A stretch of DNA of 52,336 bases, taken from assembly GCA_025927655.1 (NCBI GenBank), contig JAICKY010000002.1:1-52336 (forward strand), given 5' to 3'. Positions 7,500 through 16,494 of this stretch are shown here, one piece after another (within the stretch, counting starts at the first letter, position 1; every line of letters starts with the position of its first letter). The position numbers and the translations under genes were made by a program. This stretch comes from Candidatus Saccharimonadota bacterium (lineage in GTDB: Bacteria > Patescibacteriota > Saccharimonadia > Saccharimonadales > UBA4665). Below the pieces are notes generated by a model that worked only from the letters and a program-made list of their open reading frames with translations, was not told where the DNA came from and searched no databases.

Positions 7500-8789
7500 A
7501 TGAGCTTTACGAAAAAAACAATCAAAGATGTCGATCTGAATGGCAAGCAAGTATTGTTGCGTGCGGATTATAATGTGCCACTGGACGACAGGGGTCAGAT
7601 AACCGATGATTATCGCCTGCAGCAGAGCTTGCCGACGGTACGCTATATGCTGGGCCATGGTGCCGCAGTTGTTATTTGTTCGCACCTGGGCCGCCCCGAC
7701 GGCAAACCAAATCCTAAATACAGCCTGCTGCCAGTAGCCAAACGCCTGAAGGAACTACTGGGTGTAGAGGTAGAATTTGCGCCCGATTGCGTGGGCGAGC
7801 GAGCAAAGAAGGCTGCCGATAGCCTGCAACCCGGACACGTACTATTGTTGGAAAACCTTCGGTTCCACGAAGAGGAAGAGACCAACGACGCCGAATTCGC
7901 CAAACAGCTCGCGAGCCTGGCGCAGCTGTTCGTGCAGGACGGCTTTGGCGTGGTGCACCGCGCCCATGCCAGTACCGAAGCGGTAACGCGCTTTTTGCCG
8001 AGTGTTGCCGGGCTGTTGCTGGAGCGCGAAGTCGATACGATAACCAACGTCATGGAAAATCCAAACCGGCCGCTGGTAGCGGTCGTAGGCGGCGCCAAAA
8101 TTGCCGATAAGATCGAAGTGCTGAAACGCTTTATAAATATTGCCGATATCGTGGCAGTGGGCGGCGCTATGGCGAACACGTTTTTGCAGGCTACCGGGAT
8201 GAAGATAGGCAAGAGCAAGACCGAAATCGATGATGTGCCGCTGGCAAAAGAGATATTGGAACTGGCCAAAGAAAAGTCTAAAAACGGCAAGTTCGTGTTC
8301 TATCTGCCGCAAGATGGCGTGGTTGCGAATAAGATCGATAGAGCGGCTAAAACACGCATCGTGGACTGGAGCGCGCACGTAATTGCCGATATAGAAAACT
8401 ACCCGAAGCGTCCGCTGAGGGAAAGCGGGCTGGTAGAATCGGATGAAATGATCTTGGACGTCGGTCCGTTTAGCGGCGCGTTTATTGCCGGGGCAGTGCA
8501 GCTTGCCGGTACGGTGGTGTGGAACGGTGCGTTAGGCGTGACTGAAACCGTAGGTTTGCAGGGCCCAGTGGGGCCGTTCGCGCATGGCACAGAACTGCTG
8601 GTGGAGGCCATGACGGGCCAGTTTGGCAATCGTCCATTCAGCCTGGTCGGCGGTGGTGACACAGTGGGCTATATAGAAAGCCGTGGCTTGCTGCAAGCGT
8701 TTAATCATGTATCAACGGGCGGTGGCGCCAGCTTGGAACTCATGAGCGGTCGTAAACTACCCGGCGTGGAAGCGCTGGAAAACAAATAA
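7500..8789 (+). CDS. pgk: Phosphoglycerate kinase
   Basis: 429 residues. It transfers phosphate between 1,3-bisphosphoglycerate and ADP. Family motifs are clear: LLRADYNVPLD near the N-terminus, ICSHLGRPDG, LLENLRFHEEE, DGFGVVHRAHAST, VVGGAKIADK, and the nucleotide-binding GGGDT and STGGGASLE near the C-terminus. A GGGAG ribosome binding site (7490-7494) precedes the ATG by 5 nt. tpiA follows after 25 bp, giving a glycolytic cluster with pyk. Confidence 0.97.
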   Translation: MSFTKKTIKDVDLNGKQVLLRADYNVPLDDRGQITDDYRLQQSLPTVRYMLGHGAAVVICSHLGRPDGKPNPKYSLLPVAKRLKELLGVEVEFAPDCVGERAKKAADSLQPGHVLLLENLRFHEEEETNDAEFAKQLASLAQLFVQDGFGVVHRAHASTEAVTRFLPSVAGLLLEREVDTITNVMENPNRPLVAVVGGAKIADKIEVLKRFINIADIVAVGGAMANTFLQATGMKIGKSKTEIDDVPLAKEILELAKEKSKNGKFVFYLPQDGVVANKIDRAAKTRIVDWSAHVIADIENYPKRPLRESGLVESDEMILDVGPFSGAFIAGAVQLAGTVVWNGALGVTETVGLQGPVGPFAHGTELLVEAMTGQFGNRPFSLVGGGDTVGYIESRGLLQAFNHVSTGGGASLELMSGRKLPGVEALENK

Positions 8790-8814
8790 TGATGTACAAT
8801 AAACTATAAGCATT

Positions 8815-9600
8815 ATGAACTCTGACAGAAAAACACTAATCGTAGGCAACTGGAAAATGCACTTGAATGTGCATCAATCGAGCTTGCTCGTACATCGGCT
8901 GAACGAACGCGTAAAGGTTCACCGGGACGTAGAAGTCGTGTTGGCTCCCAGTATGCTGGCCATGCAACCACTTAGTTTGGAAATAGACCACCGCAAGTTC
9001 CGTCTCTGCGCGCAAGACGCCTACCCAAAGGACGAGGGCGGCTATACCGGCGAAGTAAGCTTTGCCATGTTGGGCGACATTGTGCGTTACTGTATCGTCG
9101 GCCATTCTGCCCGGAGAATTTATTTTAACGAAACACTGGAAACGATTCGCGACAAAGTGCAAGCGGCAGTCCGCAATGGCATCTCGCCCATCATTTGCAT
9201 CGGCGAGACCAAGCAGGAGCGTGATGCCGGCGAAAGCAGACAGGTCATCCACGATCAGCTAACCACTGCTCTCATGAACATAACCAGCCGTGAACTGGAT
9301 AGCATTGTGCTGGTGTATGAGCCGACCTGGGCTATTAGCACCTTTGATGGTATCATCGCTAAGCCTGACGATGTGCAGAAAGCTATTGCGTACATGCGTA
9401 TGCAAGTTCGTGAGCTGTACGGCGAAAAGGCAGCGGAACGAATCTACGTATTGTACGGTGGAAGCGTGAACGAGCACGATGTCCGTAGTTACCTGAACAT
9501 CCCAGGGGTGGATGGAGCATTGATCGGGGCGGCCAGCCTGAATTATCATCAATTTGCAGCTATTGTTGATGCTGCCTATCGCCTGCGGCTTGAGGTGTAA
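8815..9600 (+). CDS. tpiA: Triosephosphate isomerase (atypical active-site region)
   Basis: 261 residues, normal length. It interconverts dihydroxyacetone phosphate and glyceraldehyde-3-phosphate. Catalytic Lys14 (GNWKM), His97 (VGHSARR), Glu169 (YEPTW) and the phosphate-binding YGGSV (214-218) are present. Two conserved features deviate. The usual HSERR reads HSARR (Ala99 for the buried Glu). The mobile phosphate-gripping loop, normally WAIGTG, reads WAISTF, losing both Gly. Position after pgk supports the assignment. Activity is likely but the loop may behave differently. Confidence 0.93.
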   Translation: MNSDRKTLIVGNWKMHLNVHQSSLLVHRLNERVKVHRDVEVVLAPSMLAMQPLSLEIDHRKFRLCAQDAYPKDEGGYTGEVSFAMLGDIVRYCIVGHSARRIYFNETLETIRDKVQAAVRNGISPIICIGETKQERDAGESRQVIHDQLTTALMNITSRELDSIVLVYEPTWAISTFDGIIAKPDDVQKAIAYMRMQVRELYGEKAAERIYVLYGGSVNEHDVRSYLNIPGVDGALIGAASLNYHQFAAIVDAAYRLRLEV

Positions 9601-9602
9601 TT

Positions 9603-10286
9603 ATGGTAAAGCCCACCAAAATAGATGACGTTAAGCGCCCCGAAAAGGTGGCACCGGCTACTACCAGCAGGCCGATTCTGGTAACTAACCGGCCGGTGCT
9701 TACAAACGACCCTATGATGGTTGCGGATGGAAAACCGGACGCGGATGGCGAAAAAGCAAACGGCGAAGTTATCAATCGGACCGCCAAGACTATCAAACCA
9801 ATCGCCATAAAGTCCGATCTGCCAGAGGAAAATGCCCCCGAAAAGAAGCCAGATAAAGCCCTGGATGAAGCGGCTGCAACATCTATAGGCGAGGCTGCGG
9901 CCGATAAAACCGAGGCCGAAACGCAGCCAGAAGAAACAGCGGAGCAACAAACGCGCGGCCTGGACGCCAAGCCCGAAGTTACTGAAGATACAGCCGCCAG
10001 CAACGATGAGCCCAGGCGTGACAGTGAAGCGGAGGTGAATGCCGAAGAGCTGGCGGCTGCCGAAGCAAAGGCGGCACGCGAGCAGAAACTTGAAGCAATT
10101 ATAGCCAGCGGTAAGTACAGGGTACCCATTAACGCCGTCCAACGGAAGCGCTCGCATATGTACACTATGTTGCTTTGTTTGCTAGCGATTGTGCTGGCTT
10201 TGTTATTGCTGGACGCTATGCTCGATACCGGCCTTATAAAACCGCCGGCCAAGCTGCCGCATACGCACTTCTTTTCTACAACGTAG
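9603..10286 (+). CDS. Charged, low-complexity protein with a C-terminal membrane anchor
   Basis: 227 residues, starting 2 bp after the tpiA stop. An N-terminal segment (RPILVTNRPVLTNDPMM) is followed by about 110 residues dominated by Ala, Glu, Asp and Lys and probably disordered. A basic segment (NAVQRKRSH) then leads into one hydrophobic helix (about 186-205) near the C-terminus, with a short tail outside. It looks like a tail-anchored, lineage-specific protein. No function can be assigned. The tight spacing suggests co-transcription with pgk-tpiA. Confidence 0.7.
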   Translation: MVKPTKIDDVKRPEKVAPATTSRPILVTNRPVLTNDPMMVADGKPDADGEKANGEVINRTAKTIKPIAIKSDLPEENAPEKKPDKALDEAAATSIGEAAADKTEAETQPEETAEQQTRGLDAKPEVTEDTAASNDEPRRDSEAEVNAEELAAAEAKAAREQKLEAIIASGKYRVPINAVQRKRSHMYTMLLCLLAIVLALLLLDAMLDTGLIKPPAKLPHTHFFSTT

Positions 10287-10326
10287 AACGGCCACGAAAC
10301 CGCTCCGGCTTTGTTAAAATAGAGTG

Positions 10327-12525
10327 ATGCCTGATGGATTTCACACTGACATGCTGTTGGAGGGGTTAAACCCCGAGCAACGGCGTGCCGTCGAAACAAC
10401 CGATGGCCCGCTGCTAATTCAAGCCGGCGCCGGCAGCGGCAAGACCAAAACGCTGACGCATCGCATCGCCTATCTTATTGCCACGCATCGGGCGACTCCG
10501 TATACCATTCTGTCTGTAACGTTTACCAATAAAGCGGCACGCGAAATGCGTGAACGGGTGGCGCATCTGTTGAGTGAAAACGCAGACAACAGGGGATTCA
10601 TGCCGTACATGGGCACGTTTCACAGTATATGCGTGCGGATTTTGCGGATGGACGGCGAACATATCGGCATCCCGCGTTCGTATGTTATTTTCGATGAAGC
10701 TGACCGCCTGAGCGCCGTCAAACGAGCCAGTAAACAGCTGGGGTTGGACGAAAAAGCGTTTCCGCCGCGTGTTATAGCCGGGCTGATTAGCAGTGCTAAA
10801 AACGAATTGATAACCCCAGATGACTACGATAGGGCCGGTGGCAGCCCGGCTGCCCGTGCGGCGGCAGAAGTGTACCCGCTGTACCAAAAGATCCTGAAGG
10901 ACAGCGGTGCGCTGGATTTCGATGATCTCATTGGCCGTACTGTTCAGCTGCTGCAAACCGTGCCGGATATCCGCATCAAGTGGCAGCGCCAGTTTGCCTA
11001 CATCATGATCGACGAATACCAGGACACCAATGCTGCACAGTACAAGCTAGTAAAACTACTAACCGCCGAGACAAATAATATCGCCGTGGTTGGCGACGAC
11101 TGGCAATCGATTTACAGCTGGCGTGGTGCCGATTTCCGTAATATTTTGAATTTTGAACGAGACTATCCAGACTGCGCAGTTATAAAACTGGAGCAGAACT
11201 ATCGATCCACTAGTAATATTCTGAATGCCGCCCATGGCATTATCACCAAAAATCAGCAGCGTAGTGATAAGGAACTATGGACGGCCGCCGGTGAAGGCGA
11301 AAAGGTACAGATTTTGCAGGTGGGTGGTGAGCGAGCCGAGGCCGAGGCAATTGTGCGGCGCGTAAAAATGGGCGTCGACAGCGGTGCGCGGAAGCTTCGT
11401 GATTACGCAGTGCTGTACCGCACGAACGCGCAGAGCCGCAGTGTTGAAGAGACATTTATACAATACGGCATTCCCTACCGTATCGTCGGTGGCGTACGGT
11501 TCTATGACCGCAAGGAAATCAAAGACCTGGTGGCATATCTGCGCCTGCTATATCAAGCTGAGGACCGGATAAGTTTTGAACGCATAGTAAACATCCCTAC
11601 ACGCGGTATTGGTGCGAAAAGCTTACAAAATTTCTATCAGTGGTACGAAGGCTTGGGATTGCAGCTGTCAGAGGCACTTACCCAGGCGGCAAACTGTGGG
11701 ACGGTAATCGGCAAAGCGAAGAAGGGTCTGATGGAACTGGGTGATATCCTGAAGAGTTTGCGAGAGCTCATCGACGACGTACCGCCTGCTGCACTGATCG
11801 ATTCGCTAGTTCGGCGCATAGGCTACATGAACTATCTGGATGATGGCACGCCACAAGCCGAAAGCCGCCAGGAAAACGTTCGTGAACTGATGGGTGTGGC
11901 ACAGAGCTATCAGGAACTTGGCTTGGCTGGGTTCTTAGAGGAAGTCGCATTGATTTCCGATCTAGACACGGCCGATTTGAACGGCAATGCCGTTACACTC
12001 ATGACACTCCACGCAGCCAAAGGTCTGGAATTCCCGGTGGTATTCATGACGGGTATGGAAGAAACCATCTTTCCGCACAGCCGTGCACTGTACGACGCCA
12101 GCGAAATGGAAGAAGAACGTCGCCTATGCTATGTAGGCATGACCCGCGCTCGGGAGGAACTCTATATGATTTACGCTAGCGCTCGAATGCTCTACGGCGG
12201 TATGCAGCACAATGTACCTAGCCGGTTCCTGAGTGAAATAGACGCCGCTTATGTGCAGGAAACAACTATGGGTATGAGCTTTGGCAATCAGTCGTTTCAG
12301 GGCAATAACTATGACGATCGTCAGTACGTGGCGCCCGCTCCGCCAAAAGCTGACGACGGCGAACCACACTATGTGCCGGACTTCGAAATCGGTGATGGCG
12401 TAAAACATCAGCTATTCGGCAGCGGTACCATAGTGGAACTGGACGGGGAAACGGCCACCATCTTCTTTCAGGGCAAGGGTCCCAAGAAGCTCAACATTGC
12501 GTTTGCCCCACTCGAGAAGCTCTAG
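10327..12525 (+). CDS. UvrD/PcrA-type DNA helicase
   Basis: 732 residues. A 3'-5' superfamily 1 helicase acting in repair and replication. Motifs in order: Q-motif LNPEQRRAV, Walker A GAGSGKT, Ia VTFTNKAA, II MIDEYQDTN, III VVGDDWQSIYSWRGA, IV QNYRSTSNIL, V MTLHAAKGLEFP, VI CYVGMTRARE. The C-terminus (VKHQLFGSGTIVEL...) is the PcrA-type Tudor domain. Motif III has Trp where UvrD usually has Asp, a known subfamily variant. The ATG at 10327 follows TAAAAT (10315-10320) by 6 nt, so the mRNA may be leaderless. GTG 10324 and ATG 10351 are alternatives. Confidence 0.94.
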   Translation: MPDGFHTDMLLEGLNPEQRRAVETTDGPLLIQAGAGSGKTKTLTHRIAYLIATHRATPYTILSVTFTNKAAREMRERVAHLLSENADNRGFMPYMGTFHSICVRILRMDGEHIGIPRSYVIFDEADRLSAVKRASKQLGLDEKAFPPRVIAGLISSAKNELITPDDYDRAGGSPAARAAAEVYPLYQKILKDSGALDFDDLIGRTVQLLQTVPDIRIKWQRQFAYIMIDEYQDTNAAQYKLVKLLTAETNNIAVVGDDWQSIYSWRGADFRNILNFERDYPDCAVIKLEQNYRSTSNILNAAHGIITKNQQRSDKELWTAAGEGEKVQILQVGGERAEAEAIVRRVKMGVDSGARKLRDYAVLYRTNAQSRSVEETFIQYGIPYRIVGGVRFYDRKEIKDLVAYLRLLYQAEDRISFERIVNIPTRGIGAKSLQNFYQWYEGLGLQLSEALTQAANCGTVIGKAKKGLMELGDILKSLRELIDDVPPAALIDSLVRRIGYMNYLDDGTPQAESRQENVRELMGVAQSYQELGLAGFLEEVALISDLDTADLNGNAVTLMTLHAAKGLEFPVVFMTGMEETIFPHSRALYDASEMEEERRLCYVGMTRAREELYMIYASARMLYGGMQHNVPSRFLSEIDAAYVQETTMGMSFGNQSFQGNNYDDRQYVAPAPPKADDGEPHYVPDFEIGDGVKHQLFGSGTIVELDGETATIFFQGKGPKKLNIAFAPLEKL

Positions 12526-12631
12526 CTATACAGTGCCACAAAGTTTACGGTGTTTTGCCCAGGTAGGACTGACCTTGCTATACTAGTACTGATGCTTTGC
12601 GGGTGGATAACCGTCCCGGCAGGCTTTAGCT

Positions 12632-13915
12632 ATGCAAAAAATCTGGAGAGTATTACAGCGTTCCCATAGGGCGCAGTCACAGCGTTTCGTGCGCTGGCGG
12701 AAGCATCCGTTCGGGTTGCCTATAGCGGTGTTTTTTGGTTTGATGGCTGCGAGCGGTGTTGCGCTGTGGATATTATCAACTACAAATACAACTACCACGT
12801 TTCACCCCGACACTAATTACATTGCTATTATTTCGCATGACCACGAAACTGAAACAGTGCCAACGCACGAACCAACCGTGGGTGCTCTACTCAAAAAACT
12901 GAATATACCTGTTGGTAAGCGCGACCGCGTGGAGCCAGCGCTCAATACGGCAATCGTACAGGACAATTTTCGTATAAATATCTATCGTGCCGTGCCAGTT
13001 ACGATTACCGACGGTACTACCACTACCACCGCATACAGTGCGGCTGCAACGCCCCGTGGTGTTATTGCCGATGCTGGATTGCCACTCTACGCAGAAGACC
13101 TCGTTACTGCGGAGCCGGCAGTGAACCTGGTATCGCAGCAGAGTCTTGGCGAGCAGATTGTCATCAACCGGTCAGTGCCCGTTACACTGAACGATTACGG
13201 TACGGTGCTTCCGATTCGCACACATGCCACAACCGTGGCTGGCCTGCTTCGTGCCAAAGGCATCACGCTGAAACCTCAGGATACGGTTATACCGGCGCTC
13301 GACACACCCATTACACCGAATATCCAGGTATTTGTAGCGCGCAAAGGCACACAGATTACGTCGGTCACGCAAAGCATACCTTCACCGCGGCAGACAGTTA
13401 CCGATAACTCACTATCATTCGGCACAAGTGCGGTGCGCCAGCAGGGAAGTCCAGGTACCGAAGTACTGACCTATCAGCAAAATACCGTCAACGGGGTCGT
13501 GGTGAGCCAGACATTGCTACAGACGGTTGTCACGGTGCAGCCTGTGCCAACTATTCTGGCGCAGGGCCAAGCGGTGAGTATCCCGGCTGACAAGCAGGCC
13601 GTGATGGCGCAGGCGGGTATTTCCCCAAATGACTATAAATATGTCGATTACATCGCGAGCCACGAAGGCGGCTGGTGTCCTACCAAGATCCAGGGTACGC
13701 ACACATGTCCCGGATATATGAATCCCGGCGATGTTCCGGCGTACGGAGGCTATGGTATATTCCAGGCGACGCCAGGCGGCAAAATGGCATCGGCCGGCAG
13801 CGATTGGGCGACCAACGCCGTAACGCAGATCCGCTGGGCCACGGGCTATGCGGTCGGCCGCTACGGCAGTTGGGCAGGGGCGTATAACCACTGGGTTGCT
13901 TCGCATAACTGGTAG
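12632..13915 (+). CDS. Rpf/YabE-like cell-wall protein: DUF348 repeats, G5 domain, lysozyme-like domain
   Basis: 427 residues. A TM signal anchor (about 27-48) precedes an extracytoplasmic region. This has two or three DUF348 ubiquitin-like repeats (about 60-250) and a G5-type domain (about 255-320) with the typical two long strands (TEVLTYQQNTVNGVVVSQ). The C-terminal ~90 residues contain YIASHEGGW, with a plausible catalytic Glu, then GGYGIFQATPGGK, WATGYAVGRYGSW and a final AYNHW. This matches resuscitation-promoting-factor-like transglycosylases that remodel peptidoglycan. Two Cys (WCPTK, HTCPG) may form a disulphide. It probably cuts the cell's own wall or that of a host. Confidence 0.85.
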   Translation: MQKIWRVLQRSHRAQSQRFVRWRKHPFGLPIAVFFGLMAASGVALWILSTTNTTTTFHPDTNYIAIISHDHETETVPTHEPTVGALLKKLNIPVGKRDRVEPALNTAIVQDNFRINIYRAVPVTITDGTTTTTAYSAAATPRGVIADAGLPLYAEDLVTAEPAVNLVSQQSLGEQIVINRSVPVTLNDYGTVLPIRTHATTVAGLLRAKGITLKPQDTVIPALDTPITPNIQVFVARKGTQITSVTQSIPSPRQTVTDNSLSFGTSAVRQQGSPGTEVLTYQQNTVNGVVVSQTLLQTVVTVQPVPTILAQGQAVSIPADKQAVMAQAGISPNDYKYVDYIASHEGGWCPTKIQGTHTCPGYMNPGDVPAYGGYGIFQATPGGKMASAGSDWATNAVTQIRWATGYAVGRYGSWAGAYNHWVASHNW

Positions 13916-13919
13916 GTAT

Positions 13920-13970
13920 ATGAGAGAACCTAGGTTCTCTCATCGCGCGGCGTGGCGGAATGAATCCGCC
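13920..13970 (+). repeat. Two adjacent hairpins between the wall hydrolase and rsmA
   Basis: A perfect 24-bp palindrome at 13920-13943 (arms ATGAGAGAACCT and AGGTTCTCTCAT, no loop) begins 5 bp after the stop codon. A second stem at 13954-13970 has arms GGCGGA and TCCGCC. Neither is followed by a T-run. They may mark an mRNA 3' end or a regulator site. Confidence 0.6.
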
Positions 13971-14047
13971 AACTCCGGCTGCTCTTTCCTGGGCTGCAAG
14001 GCTGCGGTCGGTGGTAATGTAGCGCTGGAATTGGTACTATCAGGGGA

Positions 14048-14842
14048 ATGAAAGACGTTATTCCAAAGAAGTCATTGGGGCAGCACTGGCTGCACGACGA
14101 GCCGACCCTGCAAAGCATTTGCGATAGTGCGGATGTGCAAGCTGGCGATGCTGTGCTGGAAGTCGGTCCGGGTTTGGGCACGCTCACCAAGCAGTTGTTA
14201 GTTCGCGGTGCCAAAGTAACGGCAGTCGAATTCGACCCAATCCTAGCCGAATCCTTATCAAAAGCAGACCTAGAGGTCGGACCTATAGGTGGGAGTTTAA
14301 CAGTGGTACAGCAGGACATTTTGAGTTTTGATCTTACGACACTGCCAGCTGGCTATAAAGTAGTTGCGAACATCCCATATTACCTCACTAGCAACCTCAT
14401 CCGCGTGCTTAGCGAAAGCAGTAATCCGTTCAGCACGGCTGCAATCCTCATCCAAAAAGAAGTTGCCGAACGTGTAGTGGCAAAACCCGGACAGATGTCG
14501 ATGCTGAGCGTAAGCGCGCAGTATTACTGCGAAGTGTCGCTGGGCGCGCTTGTCCCAGCGAAATTGTTCACCCCGCCGCCAAAGGTTGATAGTCAGGTGC
14601 TAGTCCTGCGTTATCGCACCGAACCGTTGTTTGAAGATGTAAACACCAAAAAGTTCTTCCAACTGGTAAAAGCCGGCTTCAGCCAAAAGCGCAAAACGCT
14701 CGTCAACTCACTCAGCGGCGGCTTGGCCATAAGCAAAGACCAGGCCCGCGAAATGCTCGGTGCGGCCCACATCGCCGAAAACACCCGCGCCCAGTCTTTG
14801 TCGCTCGCTGACTGGCACGCCTTGTATCAGACACTGTCCTAG
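14048..14842 (+). CDS. rsmA: 16S rRNA (adenine-N6,N6)-dimethyltransferase RsmA/KsgA
   Basis: 264 residues. It dimethylates the two adjacent adenines in the 3' hairpin of 16S rRNA during small-subunit assembly. It has the family start KKSLGQHWLHD, the SAM-binding motif LEVGPGLGTLT, the acidic motif VTAVEFDP and the catalytic NIPYYLTS. The C-terminal helical domain is present (KAGFSQKRKTLVNSL). TACTAT (14035-14040, preceded by TGG) ends 7 nt before the ATG, suggesting a leaderless transcript. Its end overlaps a convergent gene by 4 bp. Confidence 0.95.
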   Translation: MKDVIPKKSLGQHWLHDEPTLQSICDSADVQAGDAVLEVGPGLGTLTKQLLVRGAKVTAVEFDPILAESLSKADLEVGPIGGSLTVVQQDILSFDLTTLPAGYKVVANIPYYLTSNLIRVLSESSNPFSTAAILIQKEVAERVVAKPGQMSMLSVSAQYYCEVSLGALVPAKLFTPPPKVDSQVLVLRYRTEPLFEDVNTKKFFQLVKAGFSQKRKTLVNSLSGGLAISKDQAREMLGAAHIAENTRAQSLSLADWHALYQTLS

Positions 14843-15471
14843 CTGTCTTTTTGCCATGAGGCAATAATCGTTGGTAGGCCGAGCAGACACAAAATGCCGG
14901 CCTGATATAGCTCGTCATGTAGTCGTTGTGAGTGAACTCGCACCAGCAGAGCCGCTGCCACAATCGCTAATAGATTCACCACGTATGCCTTCTCGTAGAC
15001 CCGATTACGGACCGTCATTTGACGCTCATCGGAGTTTTGTTTATCGTGTCGATTCCAAAACGGCCAATAGATGAAGCGTTGCTGGTTCATAAGCGTCAGC
15101 GTGCAGGTGTAGGCTAAAAACAGCAGCGCCACGCCAGTGTTCTCTAGCACAAACTGTGTGCGGCTGAGAGAAAAAACATGGTTTGTGGACAGGTACGTAA
15201 TCACTACGCTTAATATGGTAGTCGCAGCAGCAATGCCGAGTGTTACCGACCATTTACGATTAACCTTGCGAGCTGGTTGGGATTTGGACGTACCGAATAT
15301 GAGTGTGGCCAGCGCGACTATAGCGATAAGCGGCAGGATGGAAAAAACGGCCACAAGTATATGGAATCCGATGGCGCCGGTCAAGCTGGGTGTGACGAGA
15401 AGCAGTAGCGAGAGCCCCGCTATCCCAAGCCCTGCATATATTGCGATAGTGCGTGCATTTAGCTGTTTCAC
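14839..15471 (-). CDS. Polytopic membrane protein paired with an XRE regulator
   Basis: 210 residues with five or six hydrophobic segments (about 10-30, 33-60, 75-97, 110-130, 165-180, 188-203) and a short charged loop (NRHDKQNSDERQMTVRNRVY) of the kind seen in DUF2178-type proteins. It overlaps the upstream helix-turn-helix gene by 4 bp (ATGA), so the two are translationally coupled. Such regulator/membrane-protein pairs are common in Gram-positive bacteria. The function is unknown. Confidence 0.7.
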   Translation of the reverse strand: MKQLNARTIAIYAGLGIAGLSLLLLVTPSLTGAIGFHILVAVFSILPLIAIVALATLIFGTSKSQPARKVNRKWSVTLGIAAATTILSVVITYLSTNHVFSLSRTQFVLENTGVALLFLAYTCTLTLMNQQRFIYWPFWNRHDKQNSDERQMTVRNRVYEKAYVVNLLAIVAAALLVRVHSQRLHDELYQAGILCLLGLPTIIASWQKDS

Positions 15472-15704
15472 TTTTTGTTCTCCTCCTGTGATAGAAATAG
15501 TGGTTTAAATGGCTGATCTGAAAATACGGTGGTGACACTTACTTTGAACGCAGCTGCTATCTTAAATGCCAGCTCCAGGCTTGGCGAGTAGTCTCCTCGC
15601 TCAATAAAACCAATGGTTTGGTAGTTAATACCAACGGCGTCAGCCAATACCTGGCGCGACAATCCGGATTCGGCGCGGAGCAGGGCAATACGGTTATATA
15701 TCAT
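15468..15704 (-). CDS. XRE-family helix-turn-helix regulator
   Basis: 78 residues, essentially one Cro/C1-type HTH: IYNRIALLRAESGLSRQVLA, then INYQTIGFIERGDYSPSLEL with the usual recognition helix and the GDYSPSL turn. ATG 15704 is chosen because the conserved domain starts there and a strong promoter ends 10 nt before it. The longer frame to 15755 would overlap that promoter. It is coupled to the membrane protein downstream (ATGA overlap) and probably represses its own operon. Confidence 0.85.
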   Translation of the reverse strand: MIYNRIALLRAESGLSRQVLADAVGINYQTIGFIERGDYSPSLELAFKIAAAFKVSVTTVFSDQPFKPLFLSQEENKK

Positions 15705-15709
15705 GACGC

Positions 15710-15743
15710 AATGAATTATTGCGCTAACACAACATAATGTCAA
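15710..15743 (-). promoter_or_regulatory. Promoter of the XRE/membrane-protein operon
   Basis: Read on the minus strand: TTGACA (15743-15738), 17-nt spacer, AATAAT (15720-15715). A short inverted repeat GCAAT-AATTC-ATTGC overlaps the -10 box and is a candidate autorepressor site. The predicted transcription start is only a few bases before the ATG at 15704. Confidence 0.7.
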
Positions 15744-15871
15744 CACCCAAAACAAGAATTACGATGCATGAACGGAGCTAGACAAAAATGCTTGTAGGCA
15801 GGGTACATCCTTCGGATATACCTGACAGTACCCGGAAAACCAAAACAGGTTTTCCTTTTCCTCTATGCTTA

Positions 15872-15880
15872 TGGTATAAT
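15872..15880 (+). promoter_or_regulatory. Extended -10 promoter of the tmRNA gene
   Basis: TGGTATAAT: a perfect -10 hexamer (15875-15880) with a TGn extension. No clear -35 is visible. The predicted start is about 35 nt before the mature tmRNA 5' end. Confidence 0.6.
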
Positions 15881-15921
15881 AAGCAATTGTAGGGATTTCA
15901 TAGCCTTGCACCACATATCGT

Positions 15922-16327
15922 GGGGCTGAATTTTAAGCTCGACGTTGGTACGTTACGGTTAGATCAGCAGGTCGCTTGTCAGCGATATAGGCACAATTTT
16001 TAGATGCAAAAACTACATCTAGCACTGAGAAGATGCTTGCCCTGAAGAACTCTTTGAAGAACTTCAAGGCGGCTTTCGCTCCAGTTGCACCAGCTCTCGT
16101 TTAATTACCCGAGCAACGCCTTCGCGACTTCAGATAGCGAATACGCGTTTTATATTTCTGAACGCTCGGACGGAACTATCCAGTCCGACCGCTAAGACCA
16201 GGATTGCTCGCATGCGATGTTTGTCGGTTTCGATACGCATGCGCTAAGACAGCAAAACCAACTAAGCCTGTAGACGACTAACTATAAACTCCGACGGACC
16301 CGGGGGCAGTACCCGGCAGCTCCACCA
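15922..16327 (+). ncRNA. ssrA: Transfer-messenger RNA (tmRNA)
   Basis: The 5' end GGGGCTGAATTTTAAGCTCGAC pairs with the 3' end CAGCTCC-ACCA as in E. coli tmRNA (shown here in parts), with CCA encoded. It rescues stalled ribosomes by acting first as tRNA-Ala and then as mRNA. The tag frame appears to resume at GCA 16006-16008 (after TTTTAGAT) and ends at TAA 16102-16104. It encodes 32 residues starting AKTTSSTEKM and ending APVAPALV. That is long, and ends in ALV rather than the common LAA. The T-loop reads GGCAGTA. A terminator follows at 16340. The resume codon is inferred from context. Confidence 0.93.
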
Positions 16328-16339
16328 AGTTCTGATTTT

Positions 16340-16364
16340 CGACGACTTTCGGGTCGTCGTTTTC
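16340..16364 (+). terminator. Rho-independent terminator of tmRNA
   Basis: CGACGAC (16340-16346), loop TTTCGG, GTCGTCG (16353-16359), then TTTT. It lies 12 nt after the encoded CCA. Confidence 0.85.
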
Positions 16365-16441
16365 ATTTTGTAAGGTGTAAATGTAGCTCAAAAATGGGGT
16401 GTAAACAATTTTCGACTAGCTCCACTACGTTGCTTATGTTT

Positions 16442-16470
16442 AAAAGACTTATTATGATAAGTCTTTTTCT
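16442..16470 (+). terminator. Second terminator-like hairpin after tmRNA
   Basis: AAAAGACTTAT (16442-16452) and ATAAGTCTTTT (16457-16467) pair perfectly with a 4-nt loop and are followed by T-rich sequence. It lies just before the Nudix gene and may insulate it. Confidence 0.65.
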
Positions 16471-16494
16471 TTTGCTATGATACCGACAACTATT

